64,000 bases of DNA, taken from Ramlibacter pallidus (GTDB lineage Bacteria > Pseudomonadota > Gammaproteobacteria > Burkholderiales > Burkholderiaceae_C). The translations under genes and the position numbers were made by a program. Positions 1-8,070 of this stretch are shown piece after piece (within the stretch, counting starts at the first letter, position 1; the number at the start of each line of letters is the position of its first letter). The DNA lies in NCBI RefSeq assembly GCF_015070875.1, contig NZ_JADDIV010000001.1, forward strand, positions 651,144 to 715,143, read 5' to 3'. The notes beneath the pieces are model-generated. The model saw nothing but the letters and a program-made list of their open reading frames with translations. It was not told where the DNA came from and made no database searches.

Positions 1-96
1 CTCGCGCGGCTCGGGCAGCGAGTGCACCGTCAGCCCGAGGGGCTGGTCAAGGACGCCTGGCTTGGCGGCGGGGTTGGACGAATTGGAACCAGACAT
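1..96 (-). CDS. N-terminus of a cox-cluster gene, cut by window edge
   Basis: An ATG frame runs to the window edge and gives 32 residues beginning MSGSNSSNPAAKPG; the rest lies outside. Its first 50 bp overlap the end of surf1 in another frame. I prefer this ATG to the downstream GTG at 27 because it keeps one open frame and such overlaps are common in this operon. Genes here, after surf1, usually encode a small membrane protein or an assembly factor (CtaA/CtaB/Sco) of cytochrome c oxidase, but the visible part has no diagnostic motif, so no function is assigned. Confidence 0.5.
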   Translation of the reverse strand, partial: MSGSNSSNPAAKPGVLDQPLGLTVHSLPEPRE

Positions 97-760
97 AGAG
101 GATGGCGATCAGCGCGGCGAGGGCCCACCACTGGAAGGCGTAGCCGATGTTCTTCTCCGCGCCGCTGGCCGGCCGCGGCCACGCGCGCGACAGGCCTTCG
201 GAGGACGGGCCCACCTGCTGCACGGACAAGGGCAGCAGCGCCAGCCCGGTCTCCGCACGGAAGCGCGCCAGGTCCAGATTCTGCCGGATCGGGCCCTTCT
301 CTTCCGTGTCGAAGGCATATAGCTTGGCGGGCGGCGGGGCCAAGCGGCCCCGCACTTCGACCGTGCCGGCGGGCGTCTGCACCGGCGGCAGGGCGTCGCG
401 CCGGGAGAAGTTGCGCTGGGCCCAGCCGCGCTGCACCAGCACGACGCCCTGGCCTGCCTCCAGGCGCAGGGGCGTCACGACGTAGAAGCCGGGCACGCCA
501 TGCATCTGGCGGTTGTCCAGGAAGACCGTGTTCGCCGCCACCCATTCCCCGCGCAGCACGATCGCGCGGTGCAGGAGGTCCGCCCCCTCGCCCGCCGCCT
601 TCAGGTCCGCGGCGGACAGCGGCGGCAGGGCGCCGCGCGACGCGATCGCCTCGTGCAGCGCCGTGCGCTGCTGGGCCCGGCCCCACTGCCAGAATCCCAG
701 GCTGGTCCCGGCCGCCACGCCGGCCAGCGCCAGGAGGGCGATCAGCAGCCGCTTCAGCAT
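47..760 (-). CDS. SURF1 family cytochrome oxidase assembly protein
   Basis: 237 residues with the SURF1 layout: an N-terminal membrane segment (about 4-22) running into the family motif FWQWGR (23-28), a soluble periplasmic middle part, and a C-terminal membrane segment (about 205-225, YAFQWWALAALIAIL). SURF1 proteins help insert heme a into subunit I of aa3 oxidases. The gene lies downstream of ctaE in the oxidase operon but is separated from it by a small gene on the opposite strand, so it probably has its own promoter in the 30-bp gap before 791. No Shine-Dalgarno is visible ahead of the ATG. Confidence 0.9.
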   Translation of the reverse strand: MLKRLLIALLALAGVAAGTSLGFWQWGRAQQRTALHEAIASRGALPPLSAADLKAAGEGADLLHRAIVLRGEWVAANTVFLDNRQMHGVPGFYVVTPLRLEAGQGVVLVQRGWAQRNFSRRDALPPVQTPAGTVEVRGRLAPPPAKLYAFDTEEKGPIRQNLDLARFRAETGLALLPLSVQQVGPSSEGLSRAWPRPASGAEKNIGYAFQWWALAALIAILYVWFQFVQPRRQARRP

Positions 761-790
761 GGCACCAGGGGCGCGCCGATAATCGGGGCC
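761..790. promoter_or_regulatory. 30-bp divergent promoter between surf1 and the DUF2909 gene
   Basis: The gap contains the perfect dyad CCGATAATCGG (776-786). Read on the plus strand it gives GATAAT (778-783) 7 nt before the ATG at 791; on the minus strand it gives GATTAT, 18 nt before the surf1 ATG. One palindrome could thus supply a -10 box in both directions, with at most a very short leader on the plus side. Inference from sequence only. Confidence 0.4.
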
Positions 791-1009
791 ATGAATTACC
801 TCGTGCTCCTGGCCTTCCTGGCCATCGTCGCCAGCCTGGGCTCGGCGCTGTACTTCATGATGAAGGACGGGCAGGACGGGAAAGCGAAGACCAACAACAT
901 GGCCCGCGCGCTGGCGTTCCGCGTCGGCTTCTCGATCCTGCTGTTCGTCTGCATCCTGCTGGCGTGGAAGCTCGGCTACATCGAGCCGACCGGTCTTCCG
1001 CTGAAGTAA
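791..1009 (+). CDS. DUF2909-type twin-membrane-segment protein
   Basis: 72 residues: membrane segment 1 (about 3-22), a short charged loop rich in Lys/Asp/Asn (24-37), and membrane segment 2 (about 41-60). This matches the small DUF2909 proteins found in cytochrome oxidase clusters of beta- and gammaproteobacteria; their role is unknown, presumably in oxidase assembly. It is the only plus-strand gene inside the oxidase cluster, inserted between ctaE and surf1 and followed by its own terminator. The ATG has no Shine-Dalgarno; a GATAAT box sits 7 nt upstream. Confidence 0.8.
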   Translation: MNYLVLLAFLAIVASLGSALYFMMKDGQDGKAKTNNMARALAFRVGFSILLFVCILLAWKLGYIEPTGLPLK

Positions 1010-1027
1010 GGTGGGTTGAAGGACGAA

Positions 1028-1050
1028 GGGCCGCTCGCGCGGCCCTTTTT
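1028..1050 (+). terminator. Rho-independent terminator
   Basis: GGGCCGC / GCGGCCC stem with a short loop followed directly by TTTTT, 18 bp after the DUF2909 stop. It separates this gene from the converging end of ctaE. Confidence 0.8.
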
Positions 1051-1089
1051 CGTTCCCGCCGGCCCCGCGCAGGCGGGGCGATGACGGAA

Positions 1090-1974
1090 CTAGCGCATCC
1101 AGTACACCAGGATGTACAGGAACAGCCAGACGACGTCGACGAAGTGCCAGTACCAGGCGGCGCCTTCGAAGCCGAAGTGCTTCTCCGGCGTGAAGTGGCC
1201 CTTCATCAGGCGCAGGGTGATGAACAGCAGCATCAGCATGCCGACCAGCACGTGGAAGCCGTGGAAGCCGGTGAGCATGAAGAAGGTGGAGCCGTAGGCA
1301 CCCGAGCTGAGCTTCAGGTTCAGGTCGGTGTACGCGTGGTAGTACTCGTAGCCTTGCACGAAGAGGAAGGTCAGGCCCAGCAGCACCGTGGCCCACATCC
1401 ACAGCACGGTGGTGCCGCGGTGGCCGGCGCGCAGCGCGTGGTGCGCGATGGTCAGCGTCACGCCCGAGGTCAGGAGCAGCGCGGTGTTGATCGTGGGCAG
1501 CCAGAACGGGCCCATGGTCTGGAAGGGCTCGATGATGCCGGCCGGCGATGCGGTCGCTCCCGGGGCGCTGCTCGGCCAGACGGCCTTGAAGTCGGGCCAC
1601 AGGATCGCGTTGTCCAGGCCGCCGAGCGCCGGCACGGAGTGGGCGCGCATCCACCACAGGGCGGTGAAGAAGGCGCCGAAGAACATCACTTCCGAGAAGA
1701 TGAACCAGCTCATGCTCCAGCGGAAGGACAGGTCGATCTTGCGACCGTACTGGCCGGTCTCGCTCTCGCGGACGGCGTCGCCGAACCACTGGAACAGCAC
1801 CCAGAACAGCCACAGCATGCCGCCGAGCACCAGCCACTTGCCCCAATCGGCGTTGTTGATCCAGTTGGCCGCGCCGAAGATCACGAAGAACAGCCCGAGC
1901 GCCGCCGACGCCGGGTGGCGCGAGGGCTGGGGCACGTAGTAGTGGGGCGTCGTCCCCGGTGCGCTGGTGCTCAT
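1090..1974 (-). CDS. ctaE: Cytochrome c oxidase subunit III
   Basis: 294 residues with the seven membrane segments of heme-copper oxidase subunit III. Recognisable stretches are the SWFIFSEVMFFGAFF helix, TINTALLLTSGVTLTIAHHAL, and the C-terminal STFFMLTGFHGFHVLVGM and WYWHFVDVVWLFLY segments. The longer loop after helix 3 (about 95-130) is usual for proteobacterial forms. Subunit III binds no metal but stabilises subunit I and proton uptake. It is the last gene of the main ctaC-ctaD-cox11 run, 43 bp after the DUF2970 gene. Confidence 0.96.
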   Translation of the reverse strand: MSTSAPGTTPHYYVPQPSRHPASAALGLFFVIFGAANWINNADWGKWLVLGGMLWLFWVLFQWFGDAVRESETGQYGRKIDLSFRWSMSWFIFSEVMFFGAFFTALWWMRAHSVPALGGLDNAILWPDFKAVWPSSAPGATASPAGIIEPFQTMGPFWLPTINTALLLTSGVTLTIAHHALRAGHRGTTVLWMWATVLLGLTFLFVQGYEYYHAYTDLNLKLSSGAYGSTFFMLTGFHGFHVLVGMLMLLFITLRLMKGHFTPEKHFGFEGAAWYWHFVDVVWLFLYILVYWMR

Positions 1975-2017
1975 CTTGACTCCTGATCCTCTAACTTCTC
2001 GATTTCAGATTCTGTGT

Positions 2018-2194
2018 TCAAACCACCCAGTTCACCAGGGCGATCAGCCCGCCGATGAACAGCAGCACCAGCACCAGCGCGACGCCGATGATGGCGAAGG
2101 GGCTCAGCTTGCCCAGGTCTTCCTCGTAGCCGCTTCTCTTGCGCACGCCGAAGAAAGCCCACAGGACCGCCTTGACCGTGTGGAGGATGTTCAA
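2018..2194 (-). CDS. DUF2970 single-pass membrane protein, TTG start
   Basis: 58 residues: a basic amphipathic N-terminus (NILHTVKAVLWAFFGVRKRSG) and one C-terminal membrane helix (about 33-56). Small DUF2970 proteins accompany cox11/ctaE in many betaproteobacteria; function unknown. No in-frame ATG gives the full domain. The TTG at 2194 overlaps the TGA of cox11 as TTGA, which fits translational coupling and decides the start. Confidence 0.8.
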   Translation of the reverse strand: MNILHTVKAVLWAFFGVRKRSGYEEDLGKLSPFAIIGVALVLVLLFIGGLIALVNWVV

Positions 2195-2778
2195 CCGCCG
2201 GTGCCCTCCGCCGGCGCCTGCGCCGTCGGCGCGGCCGGCACCTTGCCGCCCACTTCGAAGAAGGTGTACGACAGCGTGATGGTGGTCACGTCCTTGGGCA
2301 GCCGCGGGTCGATGACGAAGGCCACCGGCCACTGCTTGCGCTCGCCCGGCTCCAGCACGTACTGGTTGAAGCAGAAGCACTCCAGCTTGTTGAAGTGCGC
2401 CGTCGCGTTGCGCGGCGCGTAGCTGGGGATGGCCTGGGCCGCCATCTTGCGGTCCTGCACGTTCTGGAACTCGTACATCACCGTGGCCAGCTGGCCGGGA
2501 TGCACCTGGATCGATGCCTTCTCCGGCTTGAACTGCCAGGGGCCGCGCACGTTGGCGTCGAATTCGACGGTGATCGTGCGCGAGGTGTCGACCTGCGTGT
2601 TGGCCGCGGCGCGCGAGCTGCCCGGCACCTGCTTCTCGCCGACGGCCAGGATGTTGATGCCCAGCGCCTCGCAGATGTGTTCGTAGATGGGCACCAGCGC
2701 GTAGCCGAAGGCGAACATGCCGGCGGCCACGACCGCGAGCTTGCCCACCATCTTCCGGTTCGCGGCGCGGATGCTCAT
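2191..2778 (-). CDS. ctaG: Cytochrome c oxidase assembly protein Cox11 (CuB insertion)
   Basis: 195 residues: an N-terminal membrane anchor (about 13-32) and a periplasmic immunoglobulin-like domain. The copper motif CFCF is present (Cys134, Cys136), with a further cysteine, Cys36, just after the anchor. Cox11/CtaG delivers copper to the CuB site of subunit I. The C-terminal tail is Ala/Pro-rich and low in complexity. It follows the 39-residue membrane protein by 4 bp and is coupled through TTGA to the DUF2970 gene. Confidence 0.95.
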   Translation of the reverse strand: MSIRAANRKMVGKLAVVAAGMFAFGYALVPIYEHICEALGINILAVGEKQVPGSSRAAANTQVDTSRTITVEFDANVRGPWQFKPEKASIQVHPGQLATVMYEFQNVQDRKMAAQAIPSYAPRNATAHFNKLECFCFNQYVLEPGERKQWPVAFVIDPRLPKDVTTITLSYTFFEVGGKVPAAPTAQAPAEGTGG

Positions 2779-2782
2779 GGCC

Positions 2783-2902
2783 TCAGGCCTTGCCCAGCAG
2801 CACGAACTTGGCGATGAAGCCGAGGAAGAACACCAGCGCGATGGACGCGAGGATCAGCGCCAGGCGCCGGTTCTTCTTCTGCTGCTCGTCGGACACGGCC
2901 AT
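2783..2902 (-). CDS. 39-residue cytochrome oxidase small membrane protein
   Basis: 39 residues: a hydrophilic N-terminus (MAVSDEQQKKNRR) and a single hydrophobic helix (about 14-36). It fits tightly between ctaD (8 bp gap) and cox11 (4 bp gap) on the same strand, so it is almost certainly expressed. Proteins of this size and shape, annotated as small cytochrome oxidase assembly proteins, occupy this position in related betaproteobacteria. Its specific task is not known. Confidence 0.8.
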   Translation of the reverse strand: MAVSDEQQKKNRRLALILASIALVFFLGFIAKFVLLGKA

Positions 2903-2910
2903 CCTCGTGC

Positions 2911-4599
2911 TCAGTGCGCGGCGGCGCCGGAGTTCGGGTTGATCGCCTTGCCGGGGGCGTCGAGCACGCGGGTCGCGCTCGGGTCCAGGCGCGGGGGCAC
3001 CTCGAAGGTGTGGAAGGGCGCCGGCGAAGGCACTTCCCATTCCAGGCCCTCGGCGCCGCGGCCGTCGGCGTCGTTCCACGGGCGCTGCGGGGCGGGGGCG
3101 CCGTGGCCGCGCATCGTGGGCAGCACGATGAAGAAGAAGAAGTACACCTGGGCGAGGCCGAAGGCGAAGGCGCCCACCGAAGCCAGCGCGTTGAAGTCCG
3201 CGAACTGCATCGGGTAGTCGGCGTAGCGGCGCGGCATGCCGGCGAGGCCCAGGAAGTGCATCGGGAAGAAGGTGACGTTGAAGGCGATCAGCGTCCACCA
3301 GAAGTGCAGCTTGCCGCGGCCTTCGTTGTACATGACGCCCGTCCACTTCGGCGCCCAGTAGTAGTAGCCGGCGAACAGCGCGAACAGCGAGCCGGCCACC
3401 AGCACGTAGTGGAAGTGGGCCACGACGTAATAGGTGTCCTGCAGCAGCAGGTCGATCGGGGCCATGGCCAGGATCAGGCCGGTGAAGCCGCCGATGGTGA
3501 ACACGAAGATGAAGCCGACCGAGAACAGCATCGGCGTCTCGAAGGTCATCGAGCCCTGCCACATCGTCGCGATCCAGTTGAAGATCTTCACGGCCGTGGG
3601 CACCGCGATCAGCATGGTCGCGTACATGAAGAACAGCTGGCCCGTCACCGGCATGCCGGTGGTGAACATGTGGTGCGCCCACACGATGAAGGACAGGATC
3701 GCGATGGAGCTGGTCGCGTACACCATGGAGGCGTAGCCGAACAGGCGCTTGCGCGAGAAGGCGGGCACGACCTGGCTGATGATGCCGAAGGCCGGCAGGA
3801 TCATGATGTAGACCTCGGGGTGCCCGAAGAACCAGAAGATGTGCTGGTAGAGCACCGGGTCGCCGCCGCCGGCCGGGTTGAAGAAGGTCGTGCCGAAGTG
3901 GCGGTCGGTCAGCGTCATGGTGATCGCACCGGCCAGCACCGGCATCACGGCGATCAGCAGGTAGGCGGTGATCAGCCACGTCCAGCAGAACATCGGCATC
4001 TTCATCAGCGTCATGCCGGGGGCGCGCATGTTGAGGATGGTGACGATGATGTTGATCGAGCCCATGATCGACGACGCGCCCATGATGTGCATCGCGAAGA
4101 TGCCGGCGTCCATCGACGGGCCCATCTGCAGCGTCAGCGGCGCGTACAGCGTCCAGCCGGCGGCGGGGGCGCCACCGGGCATGAAGAACGACAGCACCAG
4201 CATCAGGCCCGCGGGGATCAGCAGCCAGAAGCTGAAGTTGTTCATCCGCGCGAACGCCATGTCGGGCGCGCCGATCTGCAGCGGGATCATCCAGTTCGCG
4301 AAACCCACGAAGGCCGGCATGATGGCGCCGAACACCATGATCAGGCCGTGCATGGTGGTGAGCTGGTTGAACAGCTCCGGGTTCACCAGCTGCAGGCCGG
4401 GCTGGAACAGCTCGGCGCGGATGCCCATGGCGAGCAGGCCGCCGAACATCAGCATGAAGAACGAGAACAGCAGGTACAGCGTCCCGATGTCCTTGTGGTT
4501 GGTCGCGTAGACCCAGCGCCGCCAGCCGGCGGGCGCGTGGTCATGGTGATCGTCGTGGCCGGCGTGCCCGTGGCCGTGGGGATCGAGAACTGCGCTCAT
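2911..4599 (-). CDS. ctaD: Cytochrome c oxidase subunit I (aa3 type)
   Basis: 562 residues, normal for an A-type heme-copper oxidase catalytic subunit. Ligands are clear: low-spin heme a by His84 and His397; heme a3 by His395; CuB by His260, His309 and His310, with the cross-linking Tyr264 in the HPEVY motif. Lys338 in TAVKIFNW matches the K-channel lysine. The N-terminus carries an unusual His/Asp-rich stretch (8-21, GHGHAGHDDHHDH) before the first helix, possibly metal-binding. It follows ctaC by 28 bp. Confidence 0.98.
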   Translation of the reverse strand: MSAVLDPHGHGHAGHDDHHDHAPAGWRRWVYATNHKDIGTLYLLFSFFMLMFGGLLAMGIRAELFQPGLQLVNPELFNQLTTMHGLIMVFGAIMPAFVGFANWMIPLQIGAPDMAFARMNNFSFWLLIPAGLMLVLSFFMPGGAPAAGWTLYAPLTLQMGPSMDAGIFAMHIMGASSIMGSINIIVTILNMRAPGMTLMKMPMFCWTWLITAYLLIAVMPVLAGAITMTLTDRHFGTTFFNPAGGGDPVLYQHIFWFFGHPEVYIMILPAFGIISQVVPAFSRKRLFGYASMVYATSSIAILSFIVWAHHMFTTGMPVTGQLFFMYATMLIAVPTAVKIFNWIATMWQGSMTFETPMLFSVGFIFVFTIGGFTGLILAMAPIDLLLQDTYYVVAHFHYVLVAGSLFALFAGYYYWAPKWTGVMYNEGRGKLHFWWTLIAFNVTFFPMHFLGLAGMPRRYADYPMQFADFNALASVGAFAFGLAQVYFFFFIVLPTMRGHGAPAPQRPWNDADGRGAEGLEWEVPSPAPFHTFEVPPRLDPSATRVLDAPGKAINPNSGAAAH

Positions 4600-4627
4600 G
4601 GGGTTTCCTCTTGATTCCTGCCGCCGC

Positions 4628-5788
4628 TTACTTGCCGCGCTGCGCCAGCACTTCGGCCGGCTGCACCACCTGGCCCGTCTTGTTGGTCCAGGCGTTCTTC
4701 GTGTAGCTGATCACGGCCGCGATGTCCGTATCGGAGAGCTGGCGCCAGGCCGGCATGGCGGCACGGCCGTTGAGCAGGATGGCGATTTCCTTGGACTTGT
4801 CGGCATCCAGCACGATCGGCGAGGCGTCCAGCGCCTTGATCGGGCCCGCGCCCTTGCCGTTGGCCTGGTGGCATGCGGCGCAGTTGGCGGCGTAGACCTT
4901 CTCGCCACGGGCGACGATGTCGGTCAGCTGCCAGACCTTGGCGGGGTCGTCCTGCTTGGCGGCCATCAGCTTCTTCTGCTCGCCGGACCAGGCCACGAAC
5001 TCCTCCTGGCTCACCACCTTCACGTGGATGGGCATGTAGGCGTGTTCCTTGCCGCACAGCTCGTAGCACTGGCCGTAGAAGTCGCCGGTCTTCTCGCTGC
5101 GGAACCAGGTGTCGCGCACGAAGCCGGGGATCGCGTCCTGCTTCACGCCGAAGGCCGGCACGCCCCAGGCGTGGATCACGTCGTTGGCGGTCGTGATGAT
5201 GCGGACCTTCTTGTTGACCGGCACCACCAGCGGGTTGTCGACCTTCAGCAGGTAGTCGTTGGGCTTCTGCGCGGCATTGCCGCCGTCGTTGGACATCTCG
5301 CGGTGGGAGGCGTCCAGCGTGGACAGGAAGCTCACGCCCTGGGCGTCGCCCGTCAGGTAGTCGTAGCCCCACTTCCACTGGTAGCCCGTGGCCTTGATGG
5401 TCACGTCGGCGTTGCTGGTGTCCTTGGCGGCGACCAGCACCTTGGTGGCCGGCAGCGCCATCACGATCACGATGATGAAGGGGATGATGGTCCAGATCAC
5501 TTCCACCGTCACCGACTCGTGGAAGTTGGCCGGCTTGTGGCCGACCGACTTGCGGTGCTTCCAGATGGAATAGAACATCACGGAGAACACCAGCACGAAG
5601 ATCACGATGCAGGTGATCAGCATGAACCAGTGCAGCCACGACTGCTCGACGGCGATGCGCGTCGCGGCGGCATGCAGGTTGAGCTGGCGCACGGCCGGGC
5701 CGCCCGGCAGGTCCTGCACCTGGGCCTGGGCGGTGCCCAGGGCACCGGCCAGCGAGAGCAGCGCCGCGATCTTCGAAATACTCTTCAT
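4628..5788 (-). CDS. ctaC: Cytochrome c oxidase subunit II with fused cytochrome c domain
   Basis: 386 residues: signal peptide (about 1-22), two membrane helices (about 55-75 and 96-116), the CuA cupredoxin domain and an extra C-terminal cytochrome c domain. CuA ligands: His206, Cys241, Cys245, His249, Met252; the aromatic electron-entry patch is 135-144. The cytochrome domain has CAACH (303-307) and a likely axial Met345. Such a fusion lets the oxidase carry its own electron donor (caa3-like). First gene of the operon. The start chosen is the ATG giving a proper signal peptide; the frame stays open upstream. Confidence 0.96.
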   Translation of the reverse strand: MKSISKIAALLSLAGALGTAQAQVQDLPGGPAVRQLNLHAAATRIAVEQSWLHWFMLITCIVIFVLVFSVMFYSIWKHRKSVGHKPANFHESVTVEVIWTIIPFIIVIVMALPATKVLVAAKDTSNADVTIKATGYQWKWGYDYLTGDAQGVSFLSTLDASHREMSNDGGNAAQKPNDYLLKVDNPLVVPVNKKVRIITTANDVIHAWGVPAFGVKQDAIPGFVRDTWFRSEKTGDFYGQCYELCGKEHAYMPIHVKVVSQEEFVAWSGEQKKLMAAKQDDPAKVWQLTDIVARGEKVYAANCAACHQANGKGAGPIKALDASPIVLDADKSKEIAILLNGRAAMPAWRQLSDTDIAAVISYTKNAWTNKTGQVVQPAEVLAQRGK

Positions 5789-5834
5789 CGTTTTCAGCCT
5801 CAAGCCTTCAAAAAACCGTCCGTGGACCCCGGGG

Positions 5835-6362
5835 CTACGCCTCGCGCAGCGCCCTGCGGATCTCCTGCGCCAGCACCGGCCGCAATTCCGGCCGGACATA
5901 GCGCCCCACGATCACCCGCCGACCCTGCCCCGACACTTCGATCAGGGAGCGGTCGTCCGCGCCGGGTTCCACGCGAACCCACTCGCGGTTGAATTCCGCC
6001 CTTTCGAGGCGACCGCCGTTTTCCAGCTCCACCACCAGCCTGCGGCCCTGCAGCAGGATGTGCTCGCGGTCGGCGGCGTGGCGGGCATACGCCAGGAACG
6101 CGGCGCCGACGGCCAGGACCTCGAGCCAGGCGAAGGGGAGGATCATCACCGCACCCCGGAACCAGAAGAACGTCCCGATCCCGAGCGACACGACGCAAAG
6201 CGAGGCGTAGAGCCAGCCCAGCTGGGCCGGCGTCACCGAGCAGTTGCGCCCCAGGAACCAGTGGATGGCCTGGCCCTGGACGGTGGCGAAACGGAATACG
6301 GGGTTCGGCACGGGCGACGCACGAAAATCAACCGCGCATTGTAGCGGCTCCTCATCTGCCAC
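5835..6362 (-). CDS. DUF2244 domain membrane protein
   Basis: 175 residues: a hydrophilic N-terminus, two adjacent membrane helices (about 48-65 and 71-91) and a C-terminal domain with repeated basic/acidic strands (RRLVVELENGGRLERAEFNREWVRV). This matches DUF2244 proteins, often next to oxidase operons; function unknown. The ATG at 6362 has no clear ribosome site. A TACAAT box lies inside the proposed coding region and a GTG at 6311 follows it, so the true start may be there (158 residues). Confidence 0.75.
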   Translation of the reverse strand: MADEEPLQCAVDFRASPVPNPVFRFATVQGQAIHWFLGRNCSVTPAQLGWLYASLCVVSLGIGTFFWFRGAVMILPFAWLEVLAVGAAFLAYARHAADREHILLQGRRLVVELENGGRLERAEFNREWVRVEPGADDRSLIEVSGQGRRVIVGRYVRPELRPVLAQEIRRALREA

Positions 6363-6423
6363 TTTCCGCGCGGGCGGCCCTTGACCTGCGGCAAGTGGCC
6401 TGCAACAGACGCCCTTGCGGCGG

Positions 6424-7323
6424 CTATTCCCGACCGCGGCGCTCGGACTGCAGCATGGCGCGCATGTCGGCCATGGAAATGGCGCTGCTTTCGGCGAGCT
6501 TCGCGCGCGGCAAGGGCTTGAGCGCGTGGCCGTAGACCACCTCGAAGGTGAGGGCCAGCTGCCCGTCCGGCCCGCGCAGGGCGCGGGAGATCAGCGCATG
6601 GAGCGCGTCGCGCCAGCGGCGCCCGCGCAGGCCCGGGAAGCGTGCCGGATGCAGGTTCGCCCCCAGTTCGCGCAGTTCCCGCAGCAGGCGCTGCGGCGTC
6701 TCGAAGCTGAGCGTGATCCGTTCCATGTCCATCACGGGCTCGGCGAAGCCACCCTGCACCAGCATGTCGCCCCAGTCGTGCATGTCGGTGAACTCGTGCG
6801 CCGGGGGCGGCCAGCCGGCCTCCGCGTAGGCGCTGCGCAGCTCGCGCAGGGTATCGGGCCCGAGGCAGGAGAACATCAGGAAGCCGTCGACGGCCAGCGC
6901 GTCGTGCCACTGGCGCATCAGGGCCTGAGGATCGGCCTCCATGTGCAGTTGCATGTTGGACCAGAGCATCTGCACGCCGCCGGCCGGCACGGGGCCGAAG
7001 GCGGTGCGCGCGCCGCCGCCGAGGCGCCGCCACCAGGGCGATCCGAGACGTTCCCGCGCGATGGCCGCCCGCGCGGGATCCGGCTCGACGACATGCGTGC
7101 CGGCCTGCGGGTAGCGCTTTCCCACGAGCGCATGCGCCTCCAGGCCGCCGCGCACCGGCTCCCAGTCGGCCCAGGCCGCGGGCGCCCGCTTGATCCACTC
7201 CAGCCGTTCGGCCATGCGGCGGCCCACTTCCTCGTGCAGCCAGGGGCTCGCGGCGGGCGCGGCCCGCTGCCAGCGCGCGGCGGCGGCGGGGTGGATGGTG
7301 GGGGGCCGATCTGGGGATGCCAT
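6424..7323 (-). CDS. SAM-dependent methyltransferase, BioC-like
   Basis: 299 residues. The Rossmann-type methyltransferase core is visible: VEPDPARAAIARERL at the end of strand 2, and MLWSNMQLHMEADPQALMRQWHDALAVDGFLMFSCLGPDTLRELR, typical of malonyl-ACP O-methyltransferase BioC. Later segments (ELRELGANLHPARFPGL) also resemble the BioC of Burkholderiales. If BioC, it methylates malonyl-ACP to start pimelate synthesis for biotin; no other bio gene is present here, so a different substrate cannot be excluded. Start chosen at the ATG facing comF. Confidence 0.7.
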   Translation of the reverse strand: MASPDRPPTIHPAAAARWQRAAPAASPWLHEEVGRRMAERLEWIKRAPAAWADWEPVRGGLEAHALVGKRYPQAGTHVVEPDPARAAIARERLGSPWWRRLGGGARTAFGPVPAGGVQMLWSNMQLHMEADPQALMRQWHDALAVDGFLMFSCLGPDTLRELRSAYAEAGWPPPAHEFTDMHDWGDMLVQGGFAEPVMDMERITLSFETPQRLLRELRELGANLHPARFPGLRGRRWRDALHALISRALRGPDGQLALTFEVVYGHALKPLPRAKLAESSAISMADMRAMLQSERRGRE

Positions 7324-7352
7324 GGCAGGGGGTGCCGAGTATATTGAGCCGC
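7324..7352. promoter_or_regulatory. 29-bp divergent promoter between the BioC-like gene and comF
   Basis: The gap contains AGTATATTGA. TATATT (7340-7345) lies 7 nt before the ATG of comF; on the minus strand TATACT (7343-7338) lies 14 nt before the methyltransferase ATG. As in the 761-790 gap, one AT-rich core can serve as -10 in both directions, leaving almost no leader. No Shine-Dalgarno is visible on either side. Confidence 0.4.
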
Positions 7353-8054
7353 ATGCGCACCGCCTGGCTGCAGCGCTGGACTTCCGCCCCGCCCAGCCGT
7401 TGCGCGGTGTGCGGCGCATGGCCGGCCCAGCCCCTGTGCGATGGCTGCGTCGTCCGCTTCGGCCAGCCGCGGCACCGCTGTCGTACCTGCGCCCTGCCCG
7501 TCCCCGAGACCGTCGCGGCCTGCGGCGCCTGCTTGCGCGAGCCGCCGCCGCTGGACGCCTGCTTCGCCGCGGTGCCTTATGCCTATCCCTGGTCCGGCCT
7601 CGTGGCCCGCTTCAAGTTCAGCGGCGAAGCCGGTTGGGCCGGCGCGCTGGCCAGCCTCATGGCACGCACCCCCGGCGTGGACGATGCGTTGACCCAGGCC
7701 GACCTGCTGCTCCCCCTGCCACTGGCGCCCCGCCGGCTGGCCGAGCGCGGCTTCAACCAGGCGCTGCTGCTGGCCCGCGCCCTGGCCCGCGACAAGGTCG
7801 AGACGCAGCTGCTGCTGCGCCTGCGCGAAACCGGCGCGCAGGCCACCCTGGACCGCCGCGCCCGCCGCGCCAACGTCCGCGATGCCTTCGGCGTCGACCC
7901 GCTGCGCGCGGCGGAACTGCAAGGCCGCGCCGTGCTGCTGGTCGACGACGTGATGACCAGCGGCGCGTCCCTGCATGCAGCGGCCTCGGCCGTGCGGCGG
8001 GCGGGAGCGCGAAGTGTCTCGGCGGTCGTGCTCGCCCGCACCGAGGAGGCCTGA
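7353..8054 (+). CDS. ComF family phosphoribosyltransferase-like protein
   Basis: 233 residues. The N-terminal zinc-ribbon region has four cysteine pairs (Cys17/20, 29/32, 43/46, 57/60). The C-terminal type I phosphoribosyltransferase fold shows the PRPP loop VLLVDDVMTSGAS. ComF is needed for DNA transformation in some bacteria and interacts with replication-restart proteins; the proteobacterial homologue (GntX-like) is less understood. An upstream ATG at 7317 would overlap the divergent methyltransferase gene, so I chose 7353. Confidence 0.85.
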   Translation: MRTAWLQRWTSAPPSRCAVCGAWPAQPLCDGCVVRFGQPRHRCRTCALPVPETVAACGACLREPPPLDACFAAVPYAYPWSGLVARFKFSGEAGWAGALASLMARTPGVDDALTQADLLLPLPLAPRRLAERGFNQALLLARALARDKVETQLLLRLRETGAQATLDRRARRANVRDAFGVDPLRAAELQGRAVLLVDDVMTSGASLHAAASAVRRAGARSVSAVVLARTEEA

Positions 8055-8070
8055 CGCGACAATCGCGTCC

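Noticed and set aside
22..4614. Long open frames antisense to the oxidase genes
   Set aside because: They mirror the coding frames of ctaE, ctaD and ctaC, have Arg/His/Gln-rich translations without domains, and are expected at this GC content.
6424..7323. Complete biotin operon
   Set aside because: Only a BioC-like gene is seen; no bioA, B, D, F or H nearby.
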